From JAFGNV01 sp964612485 (GTDB taxonomy: Bacteria > Chloroflexota > Anaerolineae > 4572-78 > J111): a stretch of 64,000 bases of DNA. This document shows, piece after piece, positions 44,699-53,857 of the stretch. The notes beneath the pieces are model-generated. The model saw only the letters and a list, made by a program, of their open reading frames with translations. It did not search any database and had not been told where the DNA came from. The translations under genes were made by a program, and so were the position numbers. The stretch covers positions 1 to 64,000 of the forward strand of contig CAZTFF010000011.1 in assembly GCA_964612485.1 (NCBI GenBank), in the 5' to 3' direction. How positions within the stretch are numbered: position 1 is the first letter of the stretch; each line of letters begins with the position of its first letter.

Positions 44699-46219
44699 GT
44701 GACAGACACCATCAAAACCCAACCGGCCTCACCCGCCGATAAACTTCAATACGCCATCAACCTGGCCAAAGCAGGGCGCAAACTGGAAGCGCGTGATTTG
44801 CTGCGCCAGGTGGTAGCCTGGCAGCCGGTCAATCAGGCGGCGTGGCTCTGGCTATCGGGCCTGGCAACTGACAAAAAAGAGGCCGAAGCGGCCCTGGCTC
44901 AGGCTCGAAAAATCAACGCGGCCAACCCCCACCTGCTCCAGGCGGAACAGTGGGTGGCTCATAGATTTTCTGATCAACCCCAAACCCGGAAAACCCCGGT
45001 AATCGCCCGCACAACAGCGGAGACAAATAGCGCGGCATCACCTCCACCAAAATCGGCGCCCTTGACGTCTTCACAAACCTTGTTTCGAACCGTCAATTCC
45101 TTCACATTTGGCCTTATCATTTCCGTGGTGCTGGCCGGGTTGAGTTTGTTGTTTGTAGGGCTGGTTCTGGAAATGAACACAACAGTCCAGGCCAAACAAG
45201 GCAATCTGGCTGCCTCAGACTCCACAACGCCGGAAATAGAAGCTATTTTTGAGCGATACAAACCGCTTCTCCAAGAAGCCCAGGCCAACCGCGATTGGGC
45301 GAAAACCATCACGATTTTAGAAGAATTTAACCGCCTCAATCCCCATTCTCCAGAAATCGAAAAGCAATTGATGGATGCCTATTTACAACAGGGGCTGGTG
45401 CTGCGCCACAAAGGTCGGGTGGACGAAGCGCTGGCAAACTTTGAACGCGTTTTAGACCTTGATCCGCAACACACGCAGGCGCGTCAGGAAAAAGGCCTGG
45501 CTGAGAAATATCTGGCCGGCATCCGGCACTATCAAAACGGCAAGTGGCAGAACGCCATCCTGGCGCTGGAAACGGTGCGAGCAAAAGAGGCCGGCTACAC
45601 CAATGTCACCGATTTGTTGTTCAGCGCTCATTACAATCACGGGCTGGCCCTGCGCGCCGCCGGAATGCTGCCGCAGGCTCGCGCCGCTTTTGAAGCTGCT
45701 ATTGAGCTGCGGCCCGACCTCAACGAACCTTATCGGCAAATTGCCGAAATTGAATATGCCCAGGCCCCTCAAACGCCCCTGGCCACGCCATCGCCCGAAA
45801 TCCCCCCCGATACGATCATTGTGGTTGGCGTGGCGGAACAGCGCATGCACGTGTACGAAAACGGCGAATTGATTTACGATTTTATCGTGTCTACGGGTGA
45901 GCCGGGGCGCGATACGGCCTTTGGCGAGTTTGAAATTCTGGACAAGATTGATGTGGCCTACGCCAGCACCTGGAATCTGGATATGCCCTACTGGATGGGC
46001 ATCTATTGGTCCGGCCCGCTGGAAAACGGTATCCACGCCCTGCCCATTGTGAAACACACCGGTTACAAATTGTGGGATGGTTTTTTGGGCCAGCGCGTTT
46101 CTTACGGCTGTGTTATTTTGGATGATGATGATGCTGCGACGTTATTCAACTGGGCCGAAATCGGCACCAGGGTGAAAATAGTGCCAAGTCTGGAAAATTG
46201 GTCTCTCGACGAAGGTTGA
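44699..46219 (+). CDS. Membrane-anchored TPR protein with C-terminal L,D-transpeptidase (YkuD) domain
   Basis: 506 residues, GTG start. A cytoplasmic tetratricopeptide-like N-terminus (about 10-90), one membrane helix at about 138-160, outer TPR repeats (about 185-350) and a YkuD domain (about 370-500). The catalytic His/Cys signature is NGIHALP ... RVSYGCVILDDDDA (Cys about 471). It should form 3-3 peptidoglycan cross-links or attach proteins to peptidoglycan. For a lineage usually regarded as having one membrane and a thin or absent wall, this supports a peptidoglycan-like wall. The TPR parts likely recruit partners. Confidence 0.9.
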   Translation: MTDTIKTQPASPADKLQYAINLAKAGRKLEARDLLRQVVAWQPVNQAAWLWLSGLATDKKEAEAALAQARKINAANPHLLQAEQWVAHRFSDQPQTRKTPVIARTTAETNSAASPPPKSAPLTSSQTLFRTVNSFTFGLIISVVLAGLSLLFVGLVLEMNTTVQAKQGNLAASDSTTPEIEAIFERYKPLLQEAQANRDWAKTITILEEFNRLNPHSPEIEKQLMDAYLQQGLVLRHKGRVDEALANFERVLDLDPQHTQARQEKGLAEKYLAGIRHYQNGKWQNAILALETVRAKEAGYTNVTDLLFSAHYNHGLALRAAGMLPQARAAFEAAIELRPDLNEPYRQIAEIEYAQAPQTPLATPSPEIPPDTIIVVGVAEQRMHVYENGELIYDFIVSTGEPGRDTAFGEFEILDKIDVAYASTWNLDMPYWMGIYWSGPLENGIHALPIVKHTGYKLWDGFLGQRVSYGCVILDDDDAATLFNWAEIGTRVKIVPSLENWSLDEG

Positions 46220-46263
46220 TAAGCCAATATTGCTCCACCTTCCCGATTTTTATAACCCTCCAA

Positions 46264-46362
46264 GTATCATCTCAATATTCCGGGGAACGAGGTCTGAGCC
46301 TGTCGAAGACCGTTGGTTTCGACAAGCTCAACCAACTCTACCCCAGTTTATTGAGAAGGTAC
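46264..46362. repeat. Dispersed palindromic element, copy 3 (99 bp)
   Basis: Same element as at 9652 and 30863, with a few substitutions and one base less. It supplies the last four codons and the stop codon (46348-46350) of the Nudix gene, so insertion probably replaced the original 3' end of that gene. Confidence 0.85.
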
Positions 46363-46914
46363 CTCTCCAACCTCTAATTTCACGCTGCCGGTGCCATTGT
46401 GCTCAAAATAATGTCGGTAAAAGTCCGGGCGAGACAACCCCGACTCATCTCTCAGCCGGTACAGTTCACGGCGAGAATTCGTTTCTTCCGGCGGTATCGT
46501 TTCAAAAGATCGCGCTACACCGCCACCAACCCCTGCAAATACATCGGCAATCGGCTGACGATGCCACCAGAACATATCAGCCGGCAGGTCATGCGGGGTA
46601 AAATAAGCCAATTCCAGCACCTCCTCCACCTGCGGGTGCAGTCTCCCGCCCACAAGCGTGGCGGCAAATATCACCAAATGCATCGCCCGATGCTGTTCCA
46701 ATCGAGAGTAAACGCCCACCAATCGCTGTAATTCAACCGTCAAACCTGTTTCCTCTTTAGCCTCGCGGATCGCAGCCTGGGCCACCGACTCGCCGGGATC
46801 AACGTGCCCGCCGGGCAAACACCAAACCTCGAAATCCTCCCGCCTGGTCAACAATACCTGATCCTGGTCAACAATCGCCACCACAGCGCCAAGCCCAACA
46901 GAATTTGAGGTCAT
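46348..46914 (-). CDS. Nudix hydrolase with 3' end inside a repeat
   Basis: 188 residues. Complete Nudix box GGHVDPGESVAQAAIREAKEETGL (about 36-58), which binds Mg2+ and hydrolyses a nucleoside diphosphate-X bond. The family part ends near residue 130; a longer C-terminal tail of unknown role follows, and its last residues (VPSQ) come from the palindromic element. The ATG overlaps the CPBP stop (ATGA). Substrate unknown. Confidence 0.85.
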   Translation of the reverse strand: MTSNSVGLGAVVAIVDQDQVLLTRREDFEVWCLPGGHVDPGESVAQAAIREAKEETGLTVELQRLVGVYSRLEQHRAMHLVIFAATLVGGRLHPQVEEVLELAYFTPHDLPADMFWWHRQPIADVFAGVGGGVARSFETIPPEETNSRRELYRLRDESGLSRPDFYRHYFEHNGTGSVKLEVGEVPSQ

Positions 46915-47924
46915 TGGTTATCCCTCAAAAAAGTGGGGGACGATTCTCTCCGTCGTTGGCTCAACCACCAGACAACGGCACAGGCCGCCACCAGCACCAC
47001 CGTCACCGATAGCCCGCCTTCCGGGCCAAAGGAACCGCCGGTAACCACATCGGGGCCGACCTCCATGAGATCAAATAAGGTGCCGCCGGCAGCCCCGCCG
47101 CCGCTCACTTCAAAACCAAAGACATTGCCCTGCACCCAATTCCAGACGGCGTGGATACTGAAGATGCCCCACAACCCGCCTTCATAGAGCGCGTACAGCG
47201 CCGTAAAAATCCCAAACAGGAACAAATTAAGAAAGGCGATGATACTGAGGTTTGGATTCAGGCTGTGGAAAACCATAAATACCGCGGACGAAATCAGGAT
47301 ACCCCATATGGGTTTGTAACGCGCGCCGATGACCGGCAACAGCCACCCTCGCGTAATCGCTTCTTCGGCAGGCCCCTGGATAGTCCAGCCCAGATACACC
47401 AACAATACACCGCCCAGCGCGCTCCAGCCCTGCGGCTGGGCCGGCCCACCCTCTTCGACAGCAATAAATCCAAATGCGGCGGAAATGCCCACTGCTGCCA
47501 CAAACATCAGCAATCCTACCAGAACGCCGCGCAAATATTTGGCAACGGCCCCCGATTTTTCCACACCAATCGTCCAAAAAGGGCGTTTTTCAACCCACGC
47601 TACCCAGGCCCACAAGAATAGAAAAATAGGGGCAAAGGAAAAAATCAGAAAAATAGTTTGTTCCAGGGCTGTAGTAGGCATCAGAACTTCGGCGATGGCC
47701 TGATTATCCTGGGATTGGGTCAATTGGGCCAGGCTATCGGCGGAAATCTCGCCGGTGAGTACCGATAAGCCAAAAACGATGAGGACGGCAACAAGCCCGC
47801 CGCCCAGGCCGGGCACCAGTACAAATACAAAACTCATGATAATCGCCACGATCATATGGGGCAATCGTTTCCCTCTGCGGGCTAATTCAAACAGATGGTT
47901 ATGTGGATTTAGAAAAAAATCCAT
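46911..47924 (-). CDS. CPBP-family intramembrane glutamic endopeptidase (CAAX protease/Abi)
   Basis: 337 residues from the ATG at 47922-47924, with AGGAG 6 bases upstream. About eight hydrophobic segments; the active-site motifs are AEEAITRGWLLP (EExxxR) and FMVFHSLN (HxxxN). Family members cleave membrane proteins or peptides, process bacteriocins or act in immunity. Overlaps the Nudix start by 4 bases. Confidence 0.88.
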   Translation of the reverse strand: MDFFLNPHNHLFELARRGKRLPHMIVAIIMSFVFVLVPGLGGGLVAVLIVFGLSVLTGEISADSLAQLTQSQDNQAIAEVLMPTTALEQTIFLIFSFAPIFLFLWAWVAWVEKRPFWTIGVEKSGAVAKYLRGVLVGLLMFVAAVGISAAFGFIAVEEGGPAQPQGWSALGGVLLVYLGWTIQGPAEEAITRGWLLPVIGARYKPIWGILISSAVFMVFHSLNPNLSIIAFLNLFLFGIFTALYALYEGGLWGIFSIHAVWNWVQGNVFGFEVSGGGAAGGTLFDLMEVGPDVVTGGSFGPEGGLSVTVVLVAACAVVWWLSQRRRESSPTFLRDNQ

Positions 47925-47988
47925 CAAATACTCCTCTCAATCATAATAGTGTTTTCCTATTGTCAAAGAGTTGAAACGTACCCCCAGA

Positions 47989-48018
47989 ATTATACCAAGT
48001 GTTGAGGCAAAACCTCAA
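47989..48018 (-). promoter_or_regulatory. Promoter of the CPBP-Nudix pair
   Basis: Minus strand TTGAGG (48018-48013), 18 bases, consensus TATAAT (47994-47989). The -35 lies in a small inverted repeat (TTGAGG-CAAAA-CCTCAA). Confidence 0.5.
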
Positions 48019-48102
48019 ATTGCGTTAATTTAAACGCCACAAAGATGCAGGCATTATCACCACCGGCCCATTATCGGGTATAATATCGTACCATGAGCGC
48101 AA

Positions 48103-48131
48103 TTGACCGGCTCTGCCTGGTATGTTAGAAT
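48103..48131 (+). promoter_or_regulatory. Promoter of trkH-trkA
   Basis: TTGACC (48103-48108), 17 bases, TAGAAT (48126-48131). It implies a start near 48138 and therefore a translation start downstream of the in-frame ATG at 48130. Confidence 0.65.
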
Positions 48132-48171
48132 GCAGCCCGGCAACCGATTGTCATTTAATCAGGGAAACTTT

Positions 48172-49560
48172 GTGTTACATTACAAACAGGTTAGACAACA
48201 TCATCTGGAACGAGCGCGCAAACCGTCGCCGGCCCGTGGCTCTAAAATATTGGTGCTTGGTTTTGCCCTCATCATTCTGGCCGGCACGGCCATCCTGATG
48301 CTGCCCGCTGCTACCGAAGAACCGGGCGGGCTTTCATTTTTGGAAGCGCTTTTTACGGCCACCTCGGCCACCACCGTCACCGGATTGGTGGTGTTTGGCA
48401 CCGAGGCTACGTTTTCCACCTTTGGCGAAATTGTCATCTTGCTGCTGATTCAAGTCGGCGGAGTAGGTTTCATTACCCTGTCGGTGGTGCTTTTCAAACT
48501 CATCGGGCGGCGGGTAACCATCTACGAACGAATCTTACTCAGCCAAACCCTCGGTATTGATGCGGGCAAAGGCATCGTCCGGTTAACGCTCAGCGTTTTA
48601 GCCATTACCGTTATCATCGAACTGATTGGCGCAATTTTTTTGTTCATCCAATGGATGCAATTTGACCACATAGATTGGTCAACCGCCGCCTATTACGCCA
48701 TTTTTCACTCGATATCCGCCTTTTGCAACGCCGGGTTTGATCTCTTCAAAGGGCTGGATGATCCCATCCTGATGGCCATCAGAGAAGATGCGACGAGTTT
48801 GATCGTGATGAGTTTGCTCATCACCATTGGTACGTTGGGGATCACCGTTATTTATGATATGATCGCCTGGCCAAAAGAACGCCATTTATCGCTGCACACG
48901 CGGCTGGTTCTACCCCTCACCCTGGCGTTGGTGGTGATTGGCACCATTGTTATCTTGATTGACGAATTCCTGCACAATGGCAGCGCCATTTCAGTTATTT
49001 CACCCGGCAAACAGTGGCTGCTGGCCCTGTTTACGGTAGTATCCAGCCGCACCGCCGGGATCACGCTCATCTCCATGCCGGACCTGGGCCAGGCCAGCCA
49101 ATTAACCCTCTTTGTGTGGATGTTCATTGGCGGCGCGCCGGCATCGATGGGCGGCGGCGTGGGCATCAGCACGATTGCCGTAGTTCTGGCTACGCTGGCT
49201 TCGACGGCGCGCGGGCATAATCGGGTTCGCGTTTTTGAACGCACGCTGCCGATTGAAACCGTTTTTAAGGCCGTGGCCGTACTCACCGTCTCTGCAATAG
49301 TAGTGTTTGTAGTAACCACCACCTTGATGCTATTGAACCGGGAGCCTCTATTTTCTATCGGCTTCGAAGTCATCAGCGCCTTTTCCAACACCGGGTATTC
49401 GTTGGGTGTGACCAGTAGTTTTGACACGTTGAGCCGGATACTGTTGGTATTTACCATGTTCTGGGGCCGTTTAGGCCCGCTAACGCTGGTTGTTGCCCTG
49501 GCCCAGCGCCGCCAGCGCAGTTTGATCAATTATCCTGAAGAAAAAATTATTATCGGGTAG
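48172..49560 (+). CDS. trkH: K+ uptake channel subunit TrkH/KtrB
   Basis: Membrane pore for K+ (or Na+-coupled K+) uptake. 462 residues from the GTG at 48172, chosen for AGGGA upstream and because the promoter overlaps earlier starts; an in-frame ATG at 48130 is the alternative. Four membrane-pore-membrane repeats are visible with selectivity loops TATSATTVTGLVV, SISAFCNAGFDLF, SSRTAGITLISM and SAFSNTGYSLG. Length and an adjacent RCK subunit fit KtrB. The trkA gene follows 11 bases downstream. Confidence 0.93.
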   Translation: MLHYKQVRQHHLERARKPSPARGSKILVLGFALIILAGTAILMLPAATEEPGGLSFLEALFTATSATTVTGLVVFGTEATFSTFGEIVILLLIQVGGVGFITLSVVLFKLIGRRVTIYERILLSQTLGIDAGKGIVRLTLSVLAITVIIELIGAIFLFIQWMQFDHIDWSTAAYYAIFHSISAFCNAGFDLFKGLDDPILMAIREDATSLIVMSLLITIGTLGITVIYDMIAWPKERHLSLHTRLVLPLTLALVVIGTIVILIDEFLHNGSAISVISPGKQWLLALFTVVSSRTAGITLISMPDLGQASQLTLFVWMFIGGAPASMGGGVGISTIAVVLATLASTARGHNRVRVFERTLPIETVFKAVAVLTVSAIVVFVVTTTLMLLNREPLFSIGFEVISAFSNTGYSLGVTSSFDTLSRILLVFTMFWGRLGPLTLVVALAQRRQRSLINYPEEKIIIG

Positions 49561-49571
49561 AGAAGACAATT

Positions 49572-50333
49572 ATGGCAGATCCAAACCACTTATCATGGCC
49601 CCGGCGCATCTGGCGCGGGATCAGTGACTTGCTTTCGTTTGAAACAGGCAGCCGCATTTTGCCCCGACGCTTGAACAGCGGGAGCCATTCTCACAACGAG
49701 TTCATTATCATTGGGTTAGGCCGATTTGGCACCAGCCTGGCCATGACGCTCAATGCCTATGGGCATGATGTTTTGGTGATCGACTCCGACCCCAAACGCA
49801 TCCAGCAAGTCTCGCAGGTGCTGCCCCACGTGATACAGTTAGACGCTACCAATCTGGAAGCGCTGCGCGAGGCAGGGGTTGAAGCTTTTGATACCGGCAT
49901 CGTCTGCATCGGCACCGACCTGGAGTCGAACCTGCTGGCCACGGTCAGTTTGCGCAAATTGGGGGTACGGCGAGTGATTGCCAAAGCTCGCACCATCACC
50001 CAACAGGATATTTTACTCAAAGTGGGCGCAAACGAGGTTATCCTGCCGGAGCACGAGGCCGGGGTTCGGCTGGCCCGTAAATTGGCGGCGGTTGATTTTG
50101 TGGATTTTATGGAATTAACAGAAGATACCGGCGTGGTAGAAATCGTTACGCCCGATCAATTTATAGGGAAATCACTACGCGAAACCAAAATTCGCCAACA
50201 ATACAAGTTAACCATCGTTGCCATCCGCCGGGGTAACGATGTGATCATCTCACCGGGCGCCAGCGAGGTAATTCAAGAGGGTGACATTTTGGTGGTATTG
50301 GGCCGTACCGAGGATTGCGAACGATTGCGATAA
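49572..50333 (+). CDS. trkA: K+ transport regulatory subunit TrkA/KtrA (RCK_N + RCK_C)
   Basis: 253 residues. A short N-terminal extension (about 1-38), then a Rossmann RCK_N domain with IIGLGRFGTSLA (nucleotide loop), VIDSDPKR and DATNLEAL, and an RCK_C domain (about 170-250). It binds ATP/ADP or NAD(H) and gates TrkH. Single RCK as in KtrA. Confidence 0.93.
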   Translation: MADPNHLSWPRRIWRGISDLLSFETGSRILPRRLNSGSHSHNEFIIIGLGRFGTSLAMTLNAYGHDVLVIDSDPKRIQQVSQVLPHVIQLDATNLEALREAGVEAFDTGIVCIGTDLESNLLATVSLRKLGVRRVIAKARTITQQDILLKVGANEVILPEHEAGVRLARKLAAVDFVDFMELTEDTGVVEIVTPDQFIGKSLRETKIRQQYKLTIVAIRRGNDVIISPGASEVIQEGDILVVLGRTEDCERLR

Positions 50334-50359
50334 AAAAAAGGACAGGATGATTCCTGTCC
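50332..50359. terminator. Bidirectional terminator after trkA
   Basis: GGACAGG (50340-50346) pairs with CCTGTCC (50353-50359) over a 6-base loop. An eight-A run at 50332-50339 gives a U-tract on the minus strand, so it mainly ends the converging SecD-like gene. Confidence 0.8.
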
Positions 50360-50382
50360 CTGTACTTTTCAGCGGCAGCGGT

Positions 50383-51246
50383 CTATCGCTCAATTTTTAA
50401 GGGGATGGGCAACGGACCGCTCTTCACAAAAACAGCCAGATCATTCAGGCTGACAATATTGCCGCTGCCCAAACTGGGCAAAATATCCAGATTATTATCG
50501 GTGAGATGGTACATCGAAGAACAATTGATAACCTGCCGGTCAATGACCATACAGATATAGTTCCCCTGATGTTGTGTCGTAAACTCAGCCATAAGTTGCG
50601 CCCCAAACGGGGTTAAGCGCAACCGATAAAAAATTTGACCGGTTTCAGATTGGGGCGGCAGCACGGCTTCTACATCTTGAGCGGTGAACAACACCGGATA
50701 CCTATCTTCCCCACTCGAATCCGGCCCGGCTTGTATCCGAAGCCCCAATGGGGGCGAGGCTGCGCCGCCATCAATAAATTCTATTTGCCCCACGTGACTA
50801 ACCAGATCAACAATATAGGGCGTTTGCTGGGTATCCGGCAAAGTTAACCTCAGATACCCTTTTTGAGCAACAAGTTGATAGCTGCCAATACCATTCAACT
50901 GATCCAGACGCCGGGCCACAATGTCGCGTGCTTCCAACACGTCGGATTGCAGTATGATGTTCTGCTCCGTTCCGGCATCAGGGCGCAAAACAATCTCTGT
51001 TTTTAGATTGTCGGCGGCAACAGGATAAAAAAGTAAATCGGCCAGCGCTCTGGAGCTATAAAACAAACTCAAGATGCCAACCACTATCAACACCATAGTA
51101 AAAATTGAAGCGCGCCATCTTTTGTCCACCCGGTTGTACCTCCTCAAAAAAGAAATTATGGGGGTAAGACGAGAGTATTGATGCATTATTTGCCGGAGGC
51201 CAAACGTAGTTGCCGGGCGTTTGCCTGACTCAGGTTGATGATCCAC
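50383..51246 (-). CDS. Membrane-anchored stand-alone SecD head (P1)-like protein
   Basis: 287 residues, GTG start with AGGAGG 6 bases upstream. One membrane helix at about 48-70, then an outer domain resembling the first periplasmic domain of SecD: an EARDIVARRLDQLNG segment, YLRLTLPDTQQ, DLVSHVGQIEFID, RLRLTPFGAQLMAEFTTQH, MVIDRQVI and NDLAVFVKSGPLPIPLKIER. The RND-type channel helices that follow in SecD are absent, so it cannot translocate on its own. It may be a paralogue helping SecDF release or fold exported proteins. No ordinary secD/secF is in the window. Confidence 0.7.
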   Translation of the reverse strand: MDHQPESGKRPATTFGLRQIMHQYSRLTPIISFLRRYNRVDKRWRASIFTMVLIVVGILSLFYSSRALADLLFYPVAADNLKTEIVLRPDAGTEQNIILQSDVLEARDIVARRLDQLNGIGSYQLVAQKGYLRLTLPDTQQTPYIVDLVSHVGQIEFIDGGAASPPLGLRIQAGPDSSGEDRYPVLFTAQDVEAVLPPQSETGQIFYRLRLTPFGAQLMAEFTTQHQGNYICMVIDRQVINCSSMYHLTDNNLDILPSLGSGNIVSLNDLAVFVKSGPLPIPLKIER

Positions 51247-51609
51247 GTTGTGCCTCCTGCTGCAAGTGTTAACGCCTGCTTAGAAAATCTTTTTCACATC
51301 TAGAACTTATGAATAGTATACGCCATTTGGCCTAAGTCGTCAATAGGATATTAGGCTAAATTGCCTAAGCGTATGCCAACCGTGGGTCAAACAAAAGCGG
51401 ATGGAGACGTAAAATAGCACAACCCTCTTATTTGGAGAATTCGAAATTGGGATTTGGGAGATTATTGGCCTGAAATCTCCTTCACCTCAGTTCCAGACTC
51501 TTATTGAACAAAGTACGTTGAGTTTTATTCCTTAATTTTATTAAAAGGTGTTGGATAATTTCGAATCCTGTCTTATAATTAAGATACGTCATTTGCGAGG
51601 GGCATTCAC
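51247..51609. other. Divergent intergenic region with operator-like repeats and a promoter
   Basis: Three half-sites GCCTAA/TTAGGC/GCCTAA at 51330, 51351 and 51363 are flanked by ATACGC and GCGTAT, forming an imperfect palindrome about 60 bases long. Further right is the promoter of the Ala/Thr-repeat gene (51551-51579). No ORF is supported. The palindrome could be an operator for the divergent SecD-like gene. Confidence 0.45.
51551..51579 (+). promoter_or_regulatory. Promoter of the Ala/Thr-repeat protein gene
   Basis: TTGGAT (51551-51556), 17 bases, consensus TATAAT (51574-51579), 31 bases before the GTG start. Confidence 0.7.
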
Positions 51610-52989
51610 GTGGCAAAGAGACAAAAATCGGATGCGGATCACACCCGATCAACCTTGGATCGCCTATTCCCGGCCTGGCTCAAAACCACTCTATGGGGTA
51701 TCTGGGGCGCGCTAACGGCCATAGCCATTATTGGCCTGTTATTCTTTGTGATTTTTTGGGCCTTGGGCGGTTGCAGCGCGGAGGGCTTTTTGGCAAGCTC
51801 GGCACCTGCCAATGATGATACCGCTGCGATCACCGCTACCGCCCAGGCCAATCGAAGGGAAGCTGCGGCCACGGCAACGGCTGAAGCTGAAGTTTTAGCC
51901 GTGGCTGCCACCCAAACTACCCAGGCCGAACAAATGGCAACCGCCACCGCTGAAGCCGAAGCAGCGATGCTCACCACTACAGCGCAAGCCGCCGCCACAG
52001 AAACAGCCCAGGCCCATCTTCAAGCAACTCGCACCGCCGAATTTGAGACTGCCACCGCTGCCCAGGCTGCCACCCAAACTGCTGTCGCCGCTTCGCAGGC
52101 AACCGGTACCGCCAATCTGACGGCCACGGCGGCGTTACAAACCGAACAGGCGCTATCCAAGGCCGATACGTCTGCCACGCAAACTGTTCAAAATCCAATT
52201 GATGCTACCGTTACAGCCCAATCTGCCGCAACAATTCAATCTGCCACCGGTACGGCCCAATTTGAAGCAACGGTCTTTGCCGGATTAGACGCCACTGCCA
52301 CCGCCGAGGCTCAAGCCGGCGCGACCGCCACGGACGCATGGCAGCGTACAGCCACGGCTCAAGCCGCCGCCACCGAAACCGCTACCCGGCAAGCCACCGC
52401 GCCGCCGCCCTTCTTTATCTTCAGAACGCCTACCCCTACGTCTACACTCAGCATCATCTATATCGGATCAACACCGGTCACGGCCACGCCCCGCCCCCGA
52501 ACCCCCACACCTACCGCCACCGGAACCCTGACCACAACGCCCACCAGCACGCCGCTGCCGCCGGTTGTTACCAACATCAACCCGCCCTCCACCAACCAGG
52601 GACTCCCGCGCGGTATCCTGACCTTGCACCATCCGTTATCGGTGGATGTGCCCACCCATGGTTTAACTGTTTTTGAGTGGGAATGGGTTGGCGATGCGCT
52701 GCCGCCCCGCTTTGGTTTTGAGGTAAGCGTCTGGCTGCCCGCTGAATTTCGCGCCGGGGTCCACAATGCCGTCAAAGATAACGCGCCCGGCGGCGATATT
52801 GTGCAGGTGGGGCCAAATCGATACCAACTCACCGTCACCGATATTCAATATGCCAGAGGCGTATTGGGCCGAACCAGCAACTATCTGTGGACCGTGGGCA
52901 TTGTCCAGGTCAGCCCCGGTTACGTGGATTACGGGCTGGAGGCCGACCCGGCCCAACTGAGATACGAAAACCTGGAAGATACGCCCTGA
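51610..52989 (+). CDS. Membrane-anchored Ala/Thr-repeat stalk protein
   Basis: 459 residues, GTG start. Short basic N-terminus, one membrane helix (about 29-52) ending at a Cys, then about 210 residues almost free of hydrophobic side chains and dominated by TATAEA/TAQAAATETA repeats, a short Thr/Pro stretch (about 275-320) and a C-terminal beta-rich domain (about 335-455) with VFEWEWVG and NYLWTVGIVQV. The repeat is likely a long helix or coiled stalk holding the C-terminal domain outside the cell. No family recognised for the domain; function unknown. Confidence 0.78.
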   Translation: MAKRQKSDADHTRSTLDRLFPAWLKTTLWGIWGALTAIAIIGLLFFVIFWALGGCSAEGFLASSAPANDDTAAITATAQANRREAAATATAEAEVLAVAATQTTQAEQMATATAEAEAAMLTTTAQAAATETAQAHLQATRTAEFETATAAQAATQTAVAASQATGTANLTATAALQTEQALSKADTSATQTVQNPIDATVTAQSAATIQSATGTAQFEATVFAGLDATATAEAQAGATATDAWQRTATAQAAATETATRQATAPPPFFIFRTPTPTSTLSIIYIGSTPVTATPRPRTPTPTATGTLTTTPTSTPLPPVVTNINPPSTNQGLPRGILTLHHPLSVDVPTHGLTVFEWEWVGDALPPRFGFEVSVWLPAEFRAGVHNAVKDNAPGGDIVQVGPNRYQLTVTDIQYARGVLGRTSNYLWTVGIVQVSPGYVDYGLEADPAQLRYENLEDTP

Positions 52990-53021
52990 ACTCTCATCCC
53001 CAACCATTGTTTTTAACAACC

Positions 53022-53051
53022 TTGACATCTTTTTTAGATTGCTGGTATTAT
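53022..53051 (+). promoter_or_regulatory. Promoter of the metallo-beta-lactamase-fold gene
   Basis: TTGACA (53022-53027), 18 bases, TATTAT (53046-53051), about 53 bases before the ATG. Confidence 0.65.
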
Positions 53052-53104
53052 TAAATTATCCCACCGGCCGAAACCTACACAAAAAGAAACGGACAAAAAA
53101 CATC

Positions 53105-53857
53105 ATGCGACTCACGTGGTTGGGCGCAGCAGGATTCAAAATAGAAACGCAAGCCGGCGCGATCATCCTGATCAATCCCTTTCTTTCCCGACCAAAAACG
53201 GCTACACCCTCACTTTACACAGAGGTATCCAACCTATTCCCGGTTGATGAAATTCTGCTGTCCAGCGGCCGTTTCTACCATGCGATGGATACCCCGGCCA
53301 TTGTGAAACAGACAGGGGCCATTGTACACGCCCCCCAACAGGTTTGCCGTCATCTGGCCCGGCTGGATGTCTCGCTGAACAATTTGCAGGTGATTGTGCC
53401 CCACAAAACCAAAACCATCGCCCGCCTTAGCTGGCAAGCGTGGGCCGTGCATCGGCTCGACAACCATCAGGAGGAACCTTCAACCGCTCTCGATGCCGGC
53501 ATCGCGCAACTTGCCCGCCAATGGCCCGCGCAGGAGATGGTCCACTATACCTTTCAGAACGAAGGGCTTTCTGTAATCTACATTGGCAGTACAGCGTGGA
53601 TCGATCCTGAAATTTTGAACCTGCAACCCGACATCGCCCTGCTGCCGGTGAACCAAAAAGACATCGACAAAACAATTCAACTGGTCACCATGCTCAAGCC
53701 CAGCGTCATCATCCCGCATCAGTGGGATAATTTTTATCCGCCACTCACATCTTCTCTTGACACCGGGAATCTTGATCAGTCTATCAAAACCCAACTGGCT
53801 GACGCAACCATTTGCTGGCCCTCGCTTGGCCGGCCCTTAAAAACAAACGAGCTGTAG
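53105..53857 (+). CDS. Metallo-beta-lactamase-fold protein with degenerate metal site
   Basis: 250 residues from the ATG at 53105 (longer in-frame starts overlap the promoter). It follows the UlaG-like pattern: MRLTWLGAAGFKIET, INPFLSRP, then LLSSGRFYHAMDTPAI where HxHxDH is expected. Only the last His remains; the later GD is GS (VIYIGSTAW), while a final His stays in IIPHQWDNF. Metal binding and hydrolase activity are therefore doubtful. It may bind a ligand or be structural. Neighbouring genes give no clear pathway. Confidence 0.78.
   Translation: MRLTWLGAAGFKIETQAGAIILINPFLSRPKTATPSLYTEVSNLFPVDEILLSSGRFYHAMDTPAIVKQTGAIVHAPQQVCRHLARLDVSLNNLQVIVPHKTKTIARLSWQAWAVHRLDNHQEEPSTALDAGIAQLARQWPAQEMVHYTFQNEGLSVIYIGSTAWIDPEILNLQPDIALLPVNQKDIDKTIQLVTMLKPSVIIPHQWDNFYPPLTSSLDTGNLDQSIKTQLADATICWPSLGRPLKTNEL

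Noticed and set aside
46911..47924. CPBP protease plus Nudix as a defence or bacteriocin module
   Set aside because: Both families are common housekeeping types, and no toxin, bacteriocin or nuclease gene lies beside them.
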